From: Nesterenkonia sp. Act20
GTDB lineage: Bacteria; Actinomycetota; Actinomycetes; Actinomycetales; Micrococcaceae
Length of the DNA stretch: 64,000 nucleotides
Assembly: GCF_019173455.1 (NCBI RefSeq)
Contig: NZ_JADPQH010000001.1
Location: 248,001 to 312,000 of the forward strand
Direction of reading: 5' to 3'
This document shows positions 26,487-36,192 of the stretch, in pieces. Under the pieces are notes generated by a model, which had not been told where the DNA came from, did not search any database, and saw nothing but the letters and a program-made list of their open reading frames with translations. Position numbers and translations under genes: made by a program. Numbering within the stretch: position 1 is the first letter of the stretch; every line of letters begins with the position of its first letter.

Positions 26487-27985
26487 TAGCTCGCGGGCAG
26501 CGCGGCTCCGTTGCTCGATGCGAGGAGCCCCGGTTCCACCCGCGGGTACTTCACCGGGGCACTGTTGGTCATGTGCTCGAGGACTCGGACCACCTGAGCG
26601 GAGTAACCGAACTCGTTGTCGTACCAGACATAGAGAATCGCTTGTCGACCGTTGACGATTGTGGCCAGTCCATCGACGATGCCTGCGGCGCGGGTGCCCA
26701 CGAAGTCGGTGGAGACCACCTCAGCGGAATCGATGTAGTCGACCTGTTTATGCAGCGGGCCCTCGAGAGACTCCCGACGCAGGAAGCGGTTGAGTTCATC
26801 CTTCGTCGTCGCTCGTTCCAGCTCAAGGTTCAGGATCGCCATCGAGACATCTGGCGTGGGCACGCGGATGGCATTTCCTGAGAGCTTGCCGCTGAGGTGC
26901 GGGAGCGCCTTGGCCACTGCCTTCGCGGCGCCGGTCTCTGTCAGCACCATGTTCAGCGCCGCGGACCGGCCCCGGCGTTCACCGGGGTGGAAGTTGTCGA
27001 TCAGGTTCTGGTCGTTCGTGTAGGAATGGACGGTCTCCACGTGCCCGTGATCGATGCCGTAGGCGTCATCCATCAGCTTCGCCACCGGGGTGATCGCATT
27101 GGTGGTGCACGAGGCGGCCGAGAGGATCTGGTCCTCCGCACCGATCTGCTCGTGGTTCACCCCGAAGACGATGTTCTTCAGCTCGCCCTTGCCCGGAGCG
27201 GTCAGCAGCACCCGCGAGACGCCCCTGGCACGCAGATGTTGGCTCAGCCCTTCTTCATCGCGCCACCTGCCCGTGTTGTCGACAAGAACCGCGTCAGAAA
27301 TTCCATGCGCGGTGTAGTCCACTGCGGCAGGATCAGAGGCATAGATGACCTTGATGAACGTGCCATTGGCGATGATCGCCTGATTCTCCTGATCGACTCT
27401 GATCGAGCCCTCGAAAGGCCCGTGGACCGAGTCGCGACGCAGCAGCGACGCGCGCTTGGCGAGGTCATCGGCTCCGCCTTGGCGCACCACGATGGCGCGC
27501 AGTCGCAGCCCCGAGGCCGAGGAGGCTGTTCCGACGATGATGCGGGCAAGCAGGCGTCCGATCCGGCCGAAGCCATAGAGGACGACGTCGCGGGGTGGGG
27601 CCAGCCCGACACCTGCGCGTCCGAGAACCTCGGCCAGCTCCTCACGCAGAAAGGAGTCGAGATCGCCGGTGGAGGCGTGGGCGGAGCTCCGATAGCGAGC
27701 ATGCAGACGTGCAATGTCGATGCTCGCGGCGCCGAGGTCCAGCTCAGTCAGCGCCCGGACCAATGGAAGCGTCTCCGAGACGGGCAGCTCGGTCTCGTCC
27801 ACCTGGCGGGCGAAGCGGTGGGCTTTGAGGATGTCGATGGCCGACCGGTTCACCAGGCGGCGCCCGTAGATCCCGGTGACGACATTGTTGTCTCGGTAGA
27901 GCTGGCCGATGAGCGGAATCATGGCCTCCGCCTGCGACTCTCGGTCTCTCCAGCTGCGCAGGTGCTGTTCTGCTTCAGTGGGCAT
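26486..27985 (-). CDS. gap: Glyceraldehyde-3-phosphate dehydrogenase, N-terminally extended type
   Basis: The 499-residue protein has a 125-residue helical N-terminal extension (AEAMIPLIGQLYRDNNVVTGIYGRRLVNRS) before the dehydrogenase. The NAD fold VVLYGFGRIGRLLARIIVG lies near 128, catalytic Cys293 in AASCTTNAITPVAKL, and HSYTNDQNLID and WYDNEFGYSAQVV follow. Similar extended GAPDHs occur in Arthrobacter and corynebacteria, where a second gap gene of this type may serve gluconeogenesis. ATG 27985 is chosen because GAGGA lies upstream; GTG 28003 is the alternative. A TAGACA box at 28023-28018 is a plausible -10. RNase P RNA is transcribed toward it from upstream. Confidence 0.93.
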   Translation of the reverse strand: MPTEAEQHLRSWRDRESQAEAMIPLIGQLYRDNNVVTGIYGRRLVNRSAIDILKAHRFARQVDETELPVSETLPLVRALTELDLGAASIDIARLHARYRSSAHASTGDLDSFLREELAEVLGRAGVGLAPPRDVVLYGFGRIGRLLARIIVGTASSASGLRLRAIVVRQGGADDLAKRASLLRRDSVHGPFEGSIRVDQENQAIIANGTFIKVIYASDPAAVDYTAHGISDAVLVDNTGRWRDEEGLSQHLRARGVSRVLLTAPGKGELKNIVFGVNHEQIGAEDQILSAASCTTNAITPVAKLMDDAYGIDHGHVETVHSYTNDQNLIDNFHPGERRGRSAALNMVLTETGAAKAVAKALPHLSGKLSGNAIRVPTPDVSMAILNLELERATTKDELNRFLRRESLEGPLHKQVDYIDSAEVVSTDFVGTRAAGIVDGLATIVNGRQAILYVWYDNEFGYSAQVVRVLEHMTNSAPVKYPRVEPGLLASSNGAALPAS

Positions 27986-28178
27986 GTTCAGATGTGTCCT
28001 CACGTTTAAGACGTCATTGTCTAGTCGGACCCATCGGGTGACCGCGCGCGAACTCGCTCCTTGCTGGCCTCACGCCATGCGGGGTGAACACGCCGATGTG
28101 TCCGGAAGCGAGTCTAGCCCAACGCTGTGCGGGACTGACCCCGGAGGAATGAGAGGAAGCGGGTGCCAGGAGAGATGG

Positions 28179-28588
28179 GGGACGGGTCGGTCGATAAGCC
28201 GGGTTCTGTCCGGCGCGTGATTGCTCACCTGCCGGGACCATCATCCATCTGGGCCTCGTGTTGCCACGGACCTCAAGCGATCAACCCGGATGCTCAGGCG
28301 GGCAGCCTTCAAGCACATCCTGTTCGACCTTGCACCGGATGGGGTTTGCCGAGCCGCCTCAGTCACCTGAGGCGCTGGTGGTCTCTTACACCACCGTTTC
28401 ACCCTTACCAGCGGCATCGAGTGCCGCGGGCGGTCTCTTCTCTGTGGCACTGGCCTGCGGGTCTCCCCGAGTGGGCGTTACCCACCATCCTGCCCTGTGG
28501 AGCCCGGACTTTCCTCGGCGCGCAGACAGTTATCCGCTGTGAACAGCGGGCCGCAGTCTGGGCCGCGATGGTCTGACCGACCCGTCCC
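28179..28588 (-). ncRNA. rnpB: RNase P RNA (type A)
   Basis: The ends form a perfect 14-bp P1 helix: GGGACGGGTCGGTC at the 5' end (28588-28575) and its complement at 28192-28179. The 5' conserved block GAGGAAAGUCCGGGCUCC is at 28516-28499, GGGUAACGCCCACU-type sequence follows near 28470, UGGUAAGGGUGAAACGGUGG near 28400, and the 3' block ACAGAACCCGGCUUAU is close to 28210-28195. At about 410 nt it fits a high-GC actinobacterial RNase P RNA, the ribozyme that trims tRNA 5' leaders. A TAGGAT -10 box (28602-28597) is about 8 nt from the 5' end. Confidence 0.96.
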
Positions 28589-28596
28589 GGCTCATC

Positions 28597-28602
28597 ATCC
28601 TA
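28597..28602 (-). promoter_or_regulatory. -10 box of rnpB
   Basis: Minus-strand TAGGAT ends 8 nt before the first base of the P1 helix, the distance expected for transcription to begin at the mature 5' end. No clear -35 was seen. Confidence 0.55.
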
Positions 28603-28666
28603 CGGGATCAGCGGCGATTCTCCACGGCGTCGAACTCGGCCGACATTGCCCTGTCCAGAGCGTTGC

Positions 28667-28672
28667 TAGCCT
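28667..28672 (+). promoter_or_regulatory. -10 box of yaaA; leaderless GTG start predicted
   Basis: TAGCCT is followed by 6 nt and GTG 28679. No ribosome site is present. It is back-to-back with the rnpB promoter. Confidence 0.55.
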
Positions 28673-28678
28673 GGATCG

Positions 28679-29494
28679 GTGTTGATCTTCCTCCCGCCCT
28701 CTGAAGGCAAGACGCCCCCTCAAGACCACAGCGCGCCGCCGGTGGATCCGGAGAGCCTCGCCCTGCCCGAGCTGGCCGACGAGCGCCGTGAGGTCATGCG
28801 CGCTCTGGTCGCGCTCAGCGGAACCGAGGACGCACAGGAGACGTTGAAAGTCGGCACCCGGATCATGGCGGAGGTGCGGGCGAACACCGAATTGTTCAGT
28901 GCGCCGACGGCTCCCGCGCACGAGATCTACACAGGTGTGCTCTACGAAGCCCTGGACGCCGGCTCACTGGATTCGCAGCAGCTCACGCGAGCCCGGCGCG
29001 ACGTGCTGGTCTTCTCAGGTCTGTTCGGGGTGACGTCGCTGACGGACCGGATTCCTGCGTATCGACTCTCCATGGGAGTGACGCTGACCGGCTCGGGGAC
29101 CGGAGAGGGCCCGGGGGCTGCCGCGGCGCACACCCGCCCCGGGCCTCTGGGGAGCTTCTGGAGGGCCGCACTGAAGCAGCCGCTCGATGCGATGGTGGGA
29201 GATCAGCTCGTGGTCGATGCCCGCTCCAGCTCGTACGCCCAGGTTTATCGCCCAGCACCTGAGCAGACGCTGGTGGTGAACAGCGTCACCGAGCGGGACG
29301 GCACTCGCAAGGTCGTCACGCACTTCGCGAAGCACGCCAGGGGTCTGCTGGCTGGGATGGTGCTTCGGGCCCCGCAGGCTCAGGGCGCAGAGTTCGGCGT
29401 CGAGGACGTGGCCGAGCTGGCGTCGCAGCGCTGGCGCGTGGAACTGCGCAGTGCCACCGGCCGCAGCCCGCATCAGCTTGACCTGATCAGCTGA
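28679..29494 (+). CDS. yaaA: Peroxide-stress protein YaaA
   Basis: The 271-residue protein of the YaaA/DUF328 family opens with LIFLPPSEGKTPP, the family signature. It carries YTGVLYEALDAGSL, VFSGLFGVTSLTDRIPAYRLSMG, VVDARSSSYAQVYRP and KHARGLLAGMVLRA. In E. coli YaaA lowers free iron during H2O2 stress, and the fold binds DNA. The start is GTG 28679 next to a -10 box, so the mRNA is probably leaderless. An inserted Gly/Ala/Pro stretch (about 140-155) is lineage-specific. ettA begins 62 bp later from its own promoter. Confidence 0.92.
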   Translation: MLIFLPPSEGKTPPQDHSAPPVDPESLALPELADERREVMRALVALSGTEDAQETLKVGTRIMAEVRANTELFSAPTAPAHEIYTGVLYEALDAGSLDSQQLTRARRDVLVFSGLFGVTSLTDRIPAYRLSMGVTLTGSGTGEGPGAAAAHTRPGPLGSFWRAALKQPLDAMVGDQLVVDARSSSYAQVYRPAPEQTLVVNSVTERDGTRKVVTHFAKHARGLLAGMVLRAPQAQGAEFGVEDVAELASQRWRVELRSATGRSPHQLDLIS

Positions 29495-29543
29495 GCCTGG
29501 CCGCGTGAGAGTGGCCCATTAGCAGAAACTCCGGTCTGCCGAC

Positions 29544-29549
29544 TAGCCT
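29544..29549 (+). promoter_or_regulatory. -10 box of ettA; leaderless start predicted
   Basis: TAGCCT is followed by 7 nt and ATG 29557. No Shine-Dalgarno sequence is seen. Confidence 0.55.
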
Positions 29550-29556
29550 GGAGACC

Positions 29557-31239
<1,683 letters not shown>

Positions 31240-31259
31240 GACAGTCCGCCGCAGAAGCC

Positions 31260-31295
31260 AAGGCCCGCCCGCGTCCCACGATGCAGGCGGGCCTT
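31260..31295. terminator. Bidirectional hairpin between ettA and ssb
   Basis: AAGGCCCGCC (31260-31269) pairs with GGCGGGCCTT (31286-31295) around a 16-nt loop. It lies between two convergent genes, so it can end both transcripts. The symmetric A/T ends fit a two-way terminator. Confidence 0.7.
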
Positions 31296-31334
31296 CGCTT
31301 TCCGTGGCCCGCTGCGGGTGAGGAGGGCGGCCGG

Positions 31335-31829
31335 TCAGAAGGGAGCCGCCTGCGCCGTCCCCTGGAGCTCGCGATCGCCGGATTCCCGGTTCGTGTCGGA
31401 GCTCTCGGAGCTGTGGGCTGCAGTGCCGCCCTCGGCGGAGTCGCGCCCATCGTCCTCGTGTGTGGATGACGACGCGAGTCGGGTGAATGACCCGGTACCG
31501 AAGGTGAGGTCATAGCCCACCGATTCGGCGTCGATCTCCACCGAGGTGCCACGCTGGCCCTTGTCGTTCTCCCATTGGCGAACCCGGAGCCTTCCAGTGA
31601 CGACGACGGGATCTCCCTTCGAGAGGCTGCTCTTGATGTTCTGGGCGAGCTGCCTGAACGCAGACACGGTGTACCAGTTGGTCTCCCCATTGACCCATCT
31701 CTCCAACTTGCGGTCGTAGCGGCGCGGGGTGCAGCCCAGTCGGAAATTCGAGATCGGCAGGCCCTGCTGGGTCGTGAAGTCTTCTACTTCGCCACCGAGG
31801 AACCCTCGCACTGTGATTGTTTCGCTCAT
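31335..31829 (-). CDS. ssb: Single-stranded DNA-binding protein (secondary SSB type)
   Basis: The 164-residue protein has an OB fold at about 1-110: ITVRGFLGGEVEDFTT, ISNFRLGCTPRRYDRKLERW, NWYTVSAFRQLAQNIKSSLSKGDPVVVTGRLRVRQWE. The Ser/Glu/Thr-rich tail ends TAQAAPF and lacks the DDDIPF acidic tip through which SSBs recruit partners. It therefore looks like the extra SSB of Actinobacteria rather than the replication SSB that sits by rpsF/rpsR. ATG 31829 is chosen over the preceding ATG 31832 for better spacing from GGAAGG. Confidence 0.9.
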   Translation of the reverse strand: MSETITVRGFLGGEVEDFTTQQGLPISNFRLGCTPRRYDRKLERWVNGETNWYTVSAFRQLAQNIKSSLSKGDPVVVTGRLRVRQWENDKGQRGTSVEIDAESVGYDLTFGTGSFTRLASSSTHEDDGRDSAEGGTAAHSSESSDTNRESGDRELQGTAQAAPF

Positions 31830-32049
31830 CATTGCCTTCCATCTCTTCACGGCGGCCAGGGTAGGAGCTGCGCTCCCCGCCCACCTCGAGCGCCGTTTCC
31901 GCGATGTGGGGGTGCCCCCAGTCTGTCCAATCGCAGTGGTGGTCACCCTCGAGTGCTGCGGTCTGTGGAGATGTCTGCCATTGGACCCCGCGGGACCTCC
32001 CCTGGGGAAAACCACCGAGTGTGGGAGAACCCAGGTGGGGGAGACCAGG

Positions 32050-32055
32050 TAGACT
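32050..32055 (+). promoter_or_regulatory. Putative -10 box for the tRNA-Arg transcript
   Basis: TAGACT lies 43 bp before the mature tRNA 5' end, within the 269-bp gap after the divergent ssb start. No strong -35 was found. I see nothing else in this gap except short GC-rich palindromes. Confidence 0.4.
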
Positions 32056-32098
32056 CTCTGCCTGGACCTGCGCGGGAGGGCTCTTCCTGCGCGTCCAT

Positions 32099-32171
32099 GC
32101 CTCGGTAGCTCAGGGGATAGAGCAGCGGCCTTCTAATCCGCTGGTCGGGGGTTCGAATCCCCCCCGGGGCA
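32099..32171 (+). tRNA. tRNA-Arg (anticodon TCT)
   Basis: The 73-nt cloverleaf has acceptor GCCTCGG/CCGGGGC (one G-T pair), D stem GCTC/GAGC, anticodon stem GCGGC/TCCGC (its last pair is C-T) with loop CTTCTAA giving anticodon TCT, and T stem GGGGG/CCCCC with TTCGAAT. The discriminator is A and no CCA is encoded. It reads AGA/AGG codons, which are rare in this high-GC genome. The next ORF begins only 1 nt beyond it. Confidence 0.96.
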
Positions 32172-32172
32172 C

Positions 32173-33627
32173 TTGTCCAGACCGCATAGACTCCAGCTGG
32201 CCGCCGTCGTGACGGCGGCCGCACTGCTGTACCTGGCACATTCCGCGCTGCGATTCCGCAACTTCGAAGCCAAGGGCTATGACCTCGGCATCTTCGACCA
32301 GGCCGTCCGCCAGTACGCGATGTTCAAGGCGCCCATCGTCCCGATCAAGGGCGAGGACTTTCACCTGCTGGGGGACCATTTCCACCCGATCATCGCCACG
32401 TTCGCCCCTCTGTACTGGATCTGGGACGACCCGCGGGTGCTCAACATCGCGATGGTCGCGCTGCTGGTCTCCACGGCGTTGCCCGTCTATCTGGTCGTCC
32501 GCGGGTGGTTCAGCCATGTTCCAGCGCTGCTCGCCGCCGTCGCGCTGCTTCTCTTCTGGCCCTTCCAGGCGCTGGTGAACTGGGACTTCCACGAGATCGC
32601 CTTCGGCGTGCCGATCATCGGCTGGGTCATCTGGGCCATCGAGCGGCGCAGAATGTGGCTCGCAGCGGGACTGGGCTCGCTGCTGCTGCTGGTCCGCGAA
32701 GACATGGGGGTCACTCTGATCGCCTTGGCCATGGTGCTGGCGTTGAAGCGGGCCTGGGCGCCTGCGGTGGCCACCGCCGGGCTGGGGGTCGCGGGATACT
32801 GGTTCGCCGTCGAAGTGGTGATCCCGCACTTCTCGGCCGCCGGTGAGTTCGGATACTGGGAGTTCACCGCGCTGGGTCCCAGCGCGGGAGCGGCGGTGGC
32901 CTTCCTGCTGACCCAGCCGTGGAACGCCGTGGGTCTGCTCTTCGATCACCCGGTGAAGCTGGGCCTGTGGGCGCTGCATTTCCTGCCCCTGCTCCTGCTG
33001 CCGCTGGCTTCGCCCTATGTGATTCTTGGGGCTCCGATCCTGCTCTCGCGGCTGTTCAACGATCGGCAGAACGTCTGGGAGGTCATCTATCAGTACGACG
33101 CGATCCTGGCTCCGATCTTTCTGCTCGCCGGATTCGACGTCGCCCGCCGACTCATTCTGCGTTGGCCACGGCTCAAGACGCTGGCGCTGGTGCTTCCGGG
33201 CGCCGTCATAGCGGTGGGGATGGTGGGCACGCTGGCATTTCCCGGGGTGTTTCCCCTTCAGCGCACGGTCACGGCGGAGAACTGGAGCATGGATGAGCGT
33301 GCACAGGCGCACCAGCGCGCCGTGGAGGCGGTCCCCGACGGTGTCTGCGTGGAGGCGGCCGATACCGCGGTGCCGCATCTGGTGGACCGCACCTCGGTGG
33401 GCCTCAACGGGACCACCGACGAGGCGAAGCTGACCTGGATCATCATCGATGAGCAGGTCGAGGAGCTGGGAGGATCGGATCCGCTCACGCCGACGGAGGC
33501 GTTCGCTCGCGCGGAGCGGCTGGGCTTCGACACGGTCATCGAAGACGACGAGGGGCTCTGGGTGCTGAGCCGAGAGCTGCCCGGCGAGCACGCCGCCCAG
33601 CAGTGCGCGGAATACCTCCGACCATGA
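32173..33627 (+). CDS. DUF2079 multi-pass membrane protein
   Basis: The 484-residue protein has a signal-like first helix (LQLAAVVTAAALLYLAHSAL) and the DUF2079 motif FEAKGYDLGIFDQAVRQYAMF, then EDFHLLGDHFHPIIATFAPLYWIWDDP, and about eight hydrophobic segments with LLVREDMGVTLIALAMVLAL. A C-terminal soluble domain (about 365-484) follows. The family resembles lipid-linked-sugar mannosyl- or glycosyltransferases of the PMT/GT-C type, but the substrate is unknown. The longest start is TTG 32173, directly after the tRNA. No ribosome site is possible there, so translation may start at GTG 32209 or from a leaderless processed end. Confidence 0.82.
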   Translation: MSRPHRLQLAAVVTAAALLYLAHSALRFRNFEAKGYDLGIFDQAVRQYAMFKAPIVPIKGEDFHLLGDHFHPIIATFAPLYWIWDDPRVLNIAMVALLVSTALPVYLVVRGWFSHVPALLAAVALLLFWPFQALVNWDFHEIAFGVPIIGWVIWAIERRRMWLAAGLGSLLLLVREDMGVTLIALAMVLALKRAWAPAVATAGLGVAGYWFAVEVVIPHFSAAGEFGYWEFTALGPSAGAAVAFLLTQPWNAVGLLFDHPVKLGLWALHFLPLLLLPLASPYVILGAPILLSRLFNDRQNVWEVIYQYDAILAPIFLLAGFDVARRLILRWPRLKTLALVLPGAVIAVGMVGTLAFPGVFPLQRTVTAENWSMDERAQAHQRAVEAVPDGVCVEAADTAVPHLVDRTSVGLNGTTDEAKLTWIIIDEQVEELGGSDPLTPTEAFARAERLGFDTVIEDDEGLWVLSRELPGEHAAQQCAEYLRP

Positions 33628-33703
33628 CCGCGCTGTAGCATGAGCACCGAACCATCACACCCTCAGCCGCGTCAAGACTTCGCGCGGCGTCATGGAGAGC
33701 CAC

Positions 33704-34990
33704 ATGTCCACCGACTGCGTCCCCTCGGCGCTCTGCGGAGCACCACAGACCGGTCACCGGTTCATGCGTGTGGTGATGATCAGTCTGCACACCTCTCCGC
33801 TGGCCCAGGCCGGCAGCCGTGATGCGGGCGGCCTGAACGTCTACGTCAATGAGCTCAGCCGGGCACTGGCTCAGGCAGGCGTCGCGGTGGACATCGTCAC
33901 CACCGACGCCGACGCCGAGCGGCCGCTGCACGCCGACCGGCTCGAAGAGCTTCAGGACGGTCGCCGCATCCATACCCTCGCCGTCGGCTCCCGGGCACGG
34001 TCCGAGAAGTCGCTCCTGGTCGGGCAGATCGACGCGCTGACCGAGCGAGCGCTGCGCAGTCTCGAGTCGGTAGACTCCGCCCAGATCAGCGCGGTCCATG
34101 CGCACTATTGGATCTCCGGCCTCGCCGGCATCAAGATCGCCCAGGAGCTCGGAGCGCCCCTGGTGCACACCATGCACACGATCGCCGCGGTCAAGCGCGA
34201 ACGCGATCCCAGCACGGTGGAGAATCCGCAGCGTCGGCTCGCCGAGGCCAGCATCGCGGCGGCGGCCGACCTCGTCACGGCAAACACCGACCGTGAGATC
34301 GCTGACCTCAAGCGGCTCTTCGAGCTCGACGGAACCCGCATCGCACTGGTCAGGCCCGGTGTCGACTTGAACGTGTTCCACCCTCCGTATGGCGAAGATC
34401 CGCGCAGCGGCCCGCTCGAAGCAAGACCGCTGCGCCTGGCCTTCGCAGGCAGGCTGCAGCCGCATAAGGGCCCCCAGGTTGCCGTCGAGGCGCTCGGGGA
34501 GCTTCGCCGCATGCTCCCCGAGATCCCGGTGGAGCTCGTCGTCGCCGGCGCTCAGAGCGGAGAGGACCTGTTTGATCTGCAGGCAGCGGCCGCCGCCGCG
34601 GGCGTGGCGGACTCGGTGCACGCGGTGCCCCCGCTGCCGCACGAGGAGCTCGCCGAGCTCTTCCGGCGAAGCGACGCCGTGCTGATGCCCTCCTACAGCG
34701 AGTCTTTCGGACTGGTGGCGCTGGAGGCCATGGCCTGCGGCACTCCGGTGCTGGCGCACGACGTCGGCGGGCTCTCCTCGCTGGTGCGACATCGTCGCAG
34801 CGGCAGACTCATTCCCAGCCTGGATCCCGCGGAATGGGCGGGACACCTTCGCTGGCTGGTGCGTCACCGCGGCGCATGGGGCCGCTACAGCGCGGCGGCC
34901 GCGGCGACTGCCGGCTCCTACTCCTGGGAAGCGACCGCCGCCGCGACGCTGCAGGCCTATCGCAGCGTGGCCCTGGTGGGCAGCAGCTGA
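33704..34990 (+). CDS. mshA: D-inositol-3-phosphate glycosyltransferase
   Basis: The 428-residue GT4 enzyme transfers GlcNAc from UDP-GlcNAc to 1L-inositol 1-phosphate, the first step of mycothiol synthesis. It has MISLHTSPLAQAGSRDAGGLNVYVNELSRALA (UDP/inositol-phosphate site), AVHAHYWISGLAGIKIAQELG, VRPGVDLNVFHPP and the EX7E motif SYSESFGLVALEAMACGTPV (about 330). ATG 33704 is chosen because GGAGA lies 6-7 nt upstream. TAGCAT at 33636 could be its -10. The stop lies in a palindrome shared with the convergent tesB stop. No other msh gene is in the window. Confidence 0.9.
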   Translation: MSTDCVPSALCGAPQTGHRFMRVVMISLHTSPLAQAGSRDAGGLNVYVNELSRALAQAGVAVDIVTTDADAERPLHADRLEELQDGRRIHTLAVGSRARSEKSLLVGQIDALTERALRSLESVDSAQISAVHAHYWISGLAGIKIAQELGAPLVHTMHTIAAVKRERDPSTVENPQRRLAEASIAAAADLVTANTDREIADLKRLFELDGTRIALVRPGVDLNVFHPPYGEDPRSGPLEARPLRLAFAGRLQPHKGPQVAVEALGELRRMLPEIPVELVVAGAQSGEDLFDLQAAAAAAGVADSVHAVPPLPHEELAELFRRSDAVLMPSYSESFGLVALEAMACGTPVLAHDVGGLSSLVRHRRSGRLIPSLDPAEWAGHLRWLVRHRGAWGRYSAAAAATAGSYSWEATAAATLQAYRSVALVGSS

Positions 34991-34998
34991 CTCAGCTG
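34984..34998. repeat. Palindrome holding both stop codons of mshA and tesB
   Basis: CAGCTGA-C-TCAGCTG is a 15-bp perfect palindrome. The left arm ends in the TGA of mshA and the right arm in the TGA of tesB, with one base between them. Confidence 0.7.
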
Positions 34999-36029
34999 TC
35001 CAGGTAGCGCGAGGACCAGGTCTGGGAGTACTTCTTGTTGACCTCCCGGGTGGCTCGGGAGCTGTGGACCAGGGTCTGCTGCATCTTTTCAGAGAGCTTC
35101 GGACGCAGACCTTCCGGTGGACGGACCATGCCCTCTTGGGCCACCGATGCCACAAGCGCTCCATCGCGGCTATAGATCCAGCCCTGCGCCAGCCCGCGAG
35201 CATTCTGCGCACTCGGGCTCTGCTGGACGTAGAGCAGCCACTCGTCGGCACGGGCATCGCGGTGCCACCACATCGCATGATCCAGCGAAGCCACCTTCAT
35301 CTCTGGCTTGGCCCAGTAAAGTCCATGCCGACGCAGGATCGGCTCCAGCAGCGTGTAGTCCGAGGCATAGAGGATCGCCGCACGGTGGATATTGGGATCA
35401 TCGGGCAGCGGAGCCTTGGTGCGCAGCCACACGGCGCTGGTGGCATGCGGGTCCAAGTCTGCCTCCAGGTAGATCGGCCGGTCCACGTGCCGGATGTCGA
35501 AGGGCCGGCCATGCGCCCATTCGTGCACAATCGGGTGTTTCACATGGCCGACGAGCTCCTGCGGCTCCGCGAGGTCCTCGGGGTTCGGAACGTTCTGCGG
35601 CATCCGGCGCTGGTGCGCGACTCCGGGGGAGGGGCGCTGGAAGGAGGCGATCATGGAGAGGATCGGGGTGCCGTCCTGATAGGCCTGGCTCCTGCGTGCA
35701 GAGAAGGAGCCGCCGTCGCGCAGCCGCTCGACCGAGACCTGGATCGGCTTGGTGGCATCTCCCGGGCGCAGAAAATATCCGTGCACCGAATGGATCAGCC
35801 GCTCCGGCTCGACCGTCTGCATCGCCGCAGTAGCGGCCTGCGCGAGGACCTGTCCACCGAAGACCCTCCAGTATGCCTGTTGGAACACCGGGCCCAGGAA
35901 GTGGTCCTCGGCGCTGGGACCTGCTCCCGCGGCATCGTTCGGGTCAAGGTGCTGCAGCTGCAGCATGTCGACGAGCTGCTGCACGGACTCGGCGGCGCTC
36001 GGCACGCGGTACCGGTGATCATCGGGCAT
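34992..36029 (-). CDS. tesB: Acyl-CoA thioesterase II
   Basis: The 345-residue double-hotdog protein hydrolyses medium- to long-chain acyl-CoA to free acid and CoA. Family phrases are FLGPVFQQAYWRVFGGQVLAQAATAAMQTV, VHGYFLRPGDATKPIQVSVERLRDGGSFSARR, and, in the second hotdog, ILYASDYTLLEPILRRHG and SLDHAMWWHRDARADEWLLYVQQSPSAQNARGLAQG with the Asp/Gln catalytic positions. ATG 36029 has GGAAGGAC before it. TAGAGT at 36072-36067 is a possible -10, at the edge of the large hairpin that ends the gluconate operon. Confidence 0.94.
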   Translation of the reverse strand: MPDDHRYRVPSAAESVQQLVDMLQLQHLDPNDAAGAGPSAEDHFLGPVFQQAYWRVFGGQVLAQAATAAMQTVEPERLIHSVHGYFLRPGDATKPIQVSVERLRDGGSFSARRSQAYQDGTPILSMIASFQRPSPGVAHQRRMPQNVPNPEDLAEPQELVGHVKHPIVHEWAHGRPFDIRHVDRPIYLEADLDPHATSAVWLRTKAPLPDDPNIHRAAILYASDYTLLEPILRRHGLYWAKPEMKVASLDHAMWWHRDARADEWLLYVQQSPSAQNARGLAQGWIYSRDGALVASVAQEGMVRPPEGLRPKLSEKMQQTLVHSSRATREVNKKYSQTWSSRYLDS

Positions 36030-36073
36030 GCGATGTCCTTCCAGGCCTGGACAGGGTCATTGCACCTACTCTA

Positions 36074-36125
36074 ACGGCCCGCCCCCGGGTCTGGCCTGGT
36101 CAGGCCAGACCCGGGGGCGGGCCGT
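36074..36125 (-). terminator. 25-bp perfect hairpin, terminator of the gntK-gntP operon
   Basis: Bases 36074-36098 are exactly complementary to 36101-36125, with only GT between. The structure is far stronger than needed for termination. It lies 68 bp after the gntP stop and 45 bp before tesB, so it insulates the two. Confidence 0.75.
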
Positions 36126-36192
36126 CAGAGCGTCAGCGCACAGCGTGGTGAGCCGGCGCCGGGGTCTCTCCGATCAGGTCAGGCTGGAATGA

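Noticed and set aside
33536-35278. A 580-codon minus-strand frame opposite mshA
   Set aside because: It is a shadow of mshA with low-complexity Arg/Gly content and no motif.
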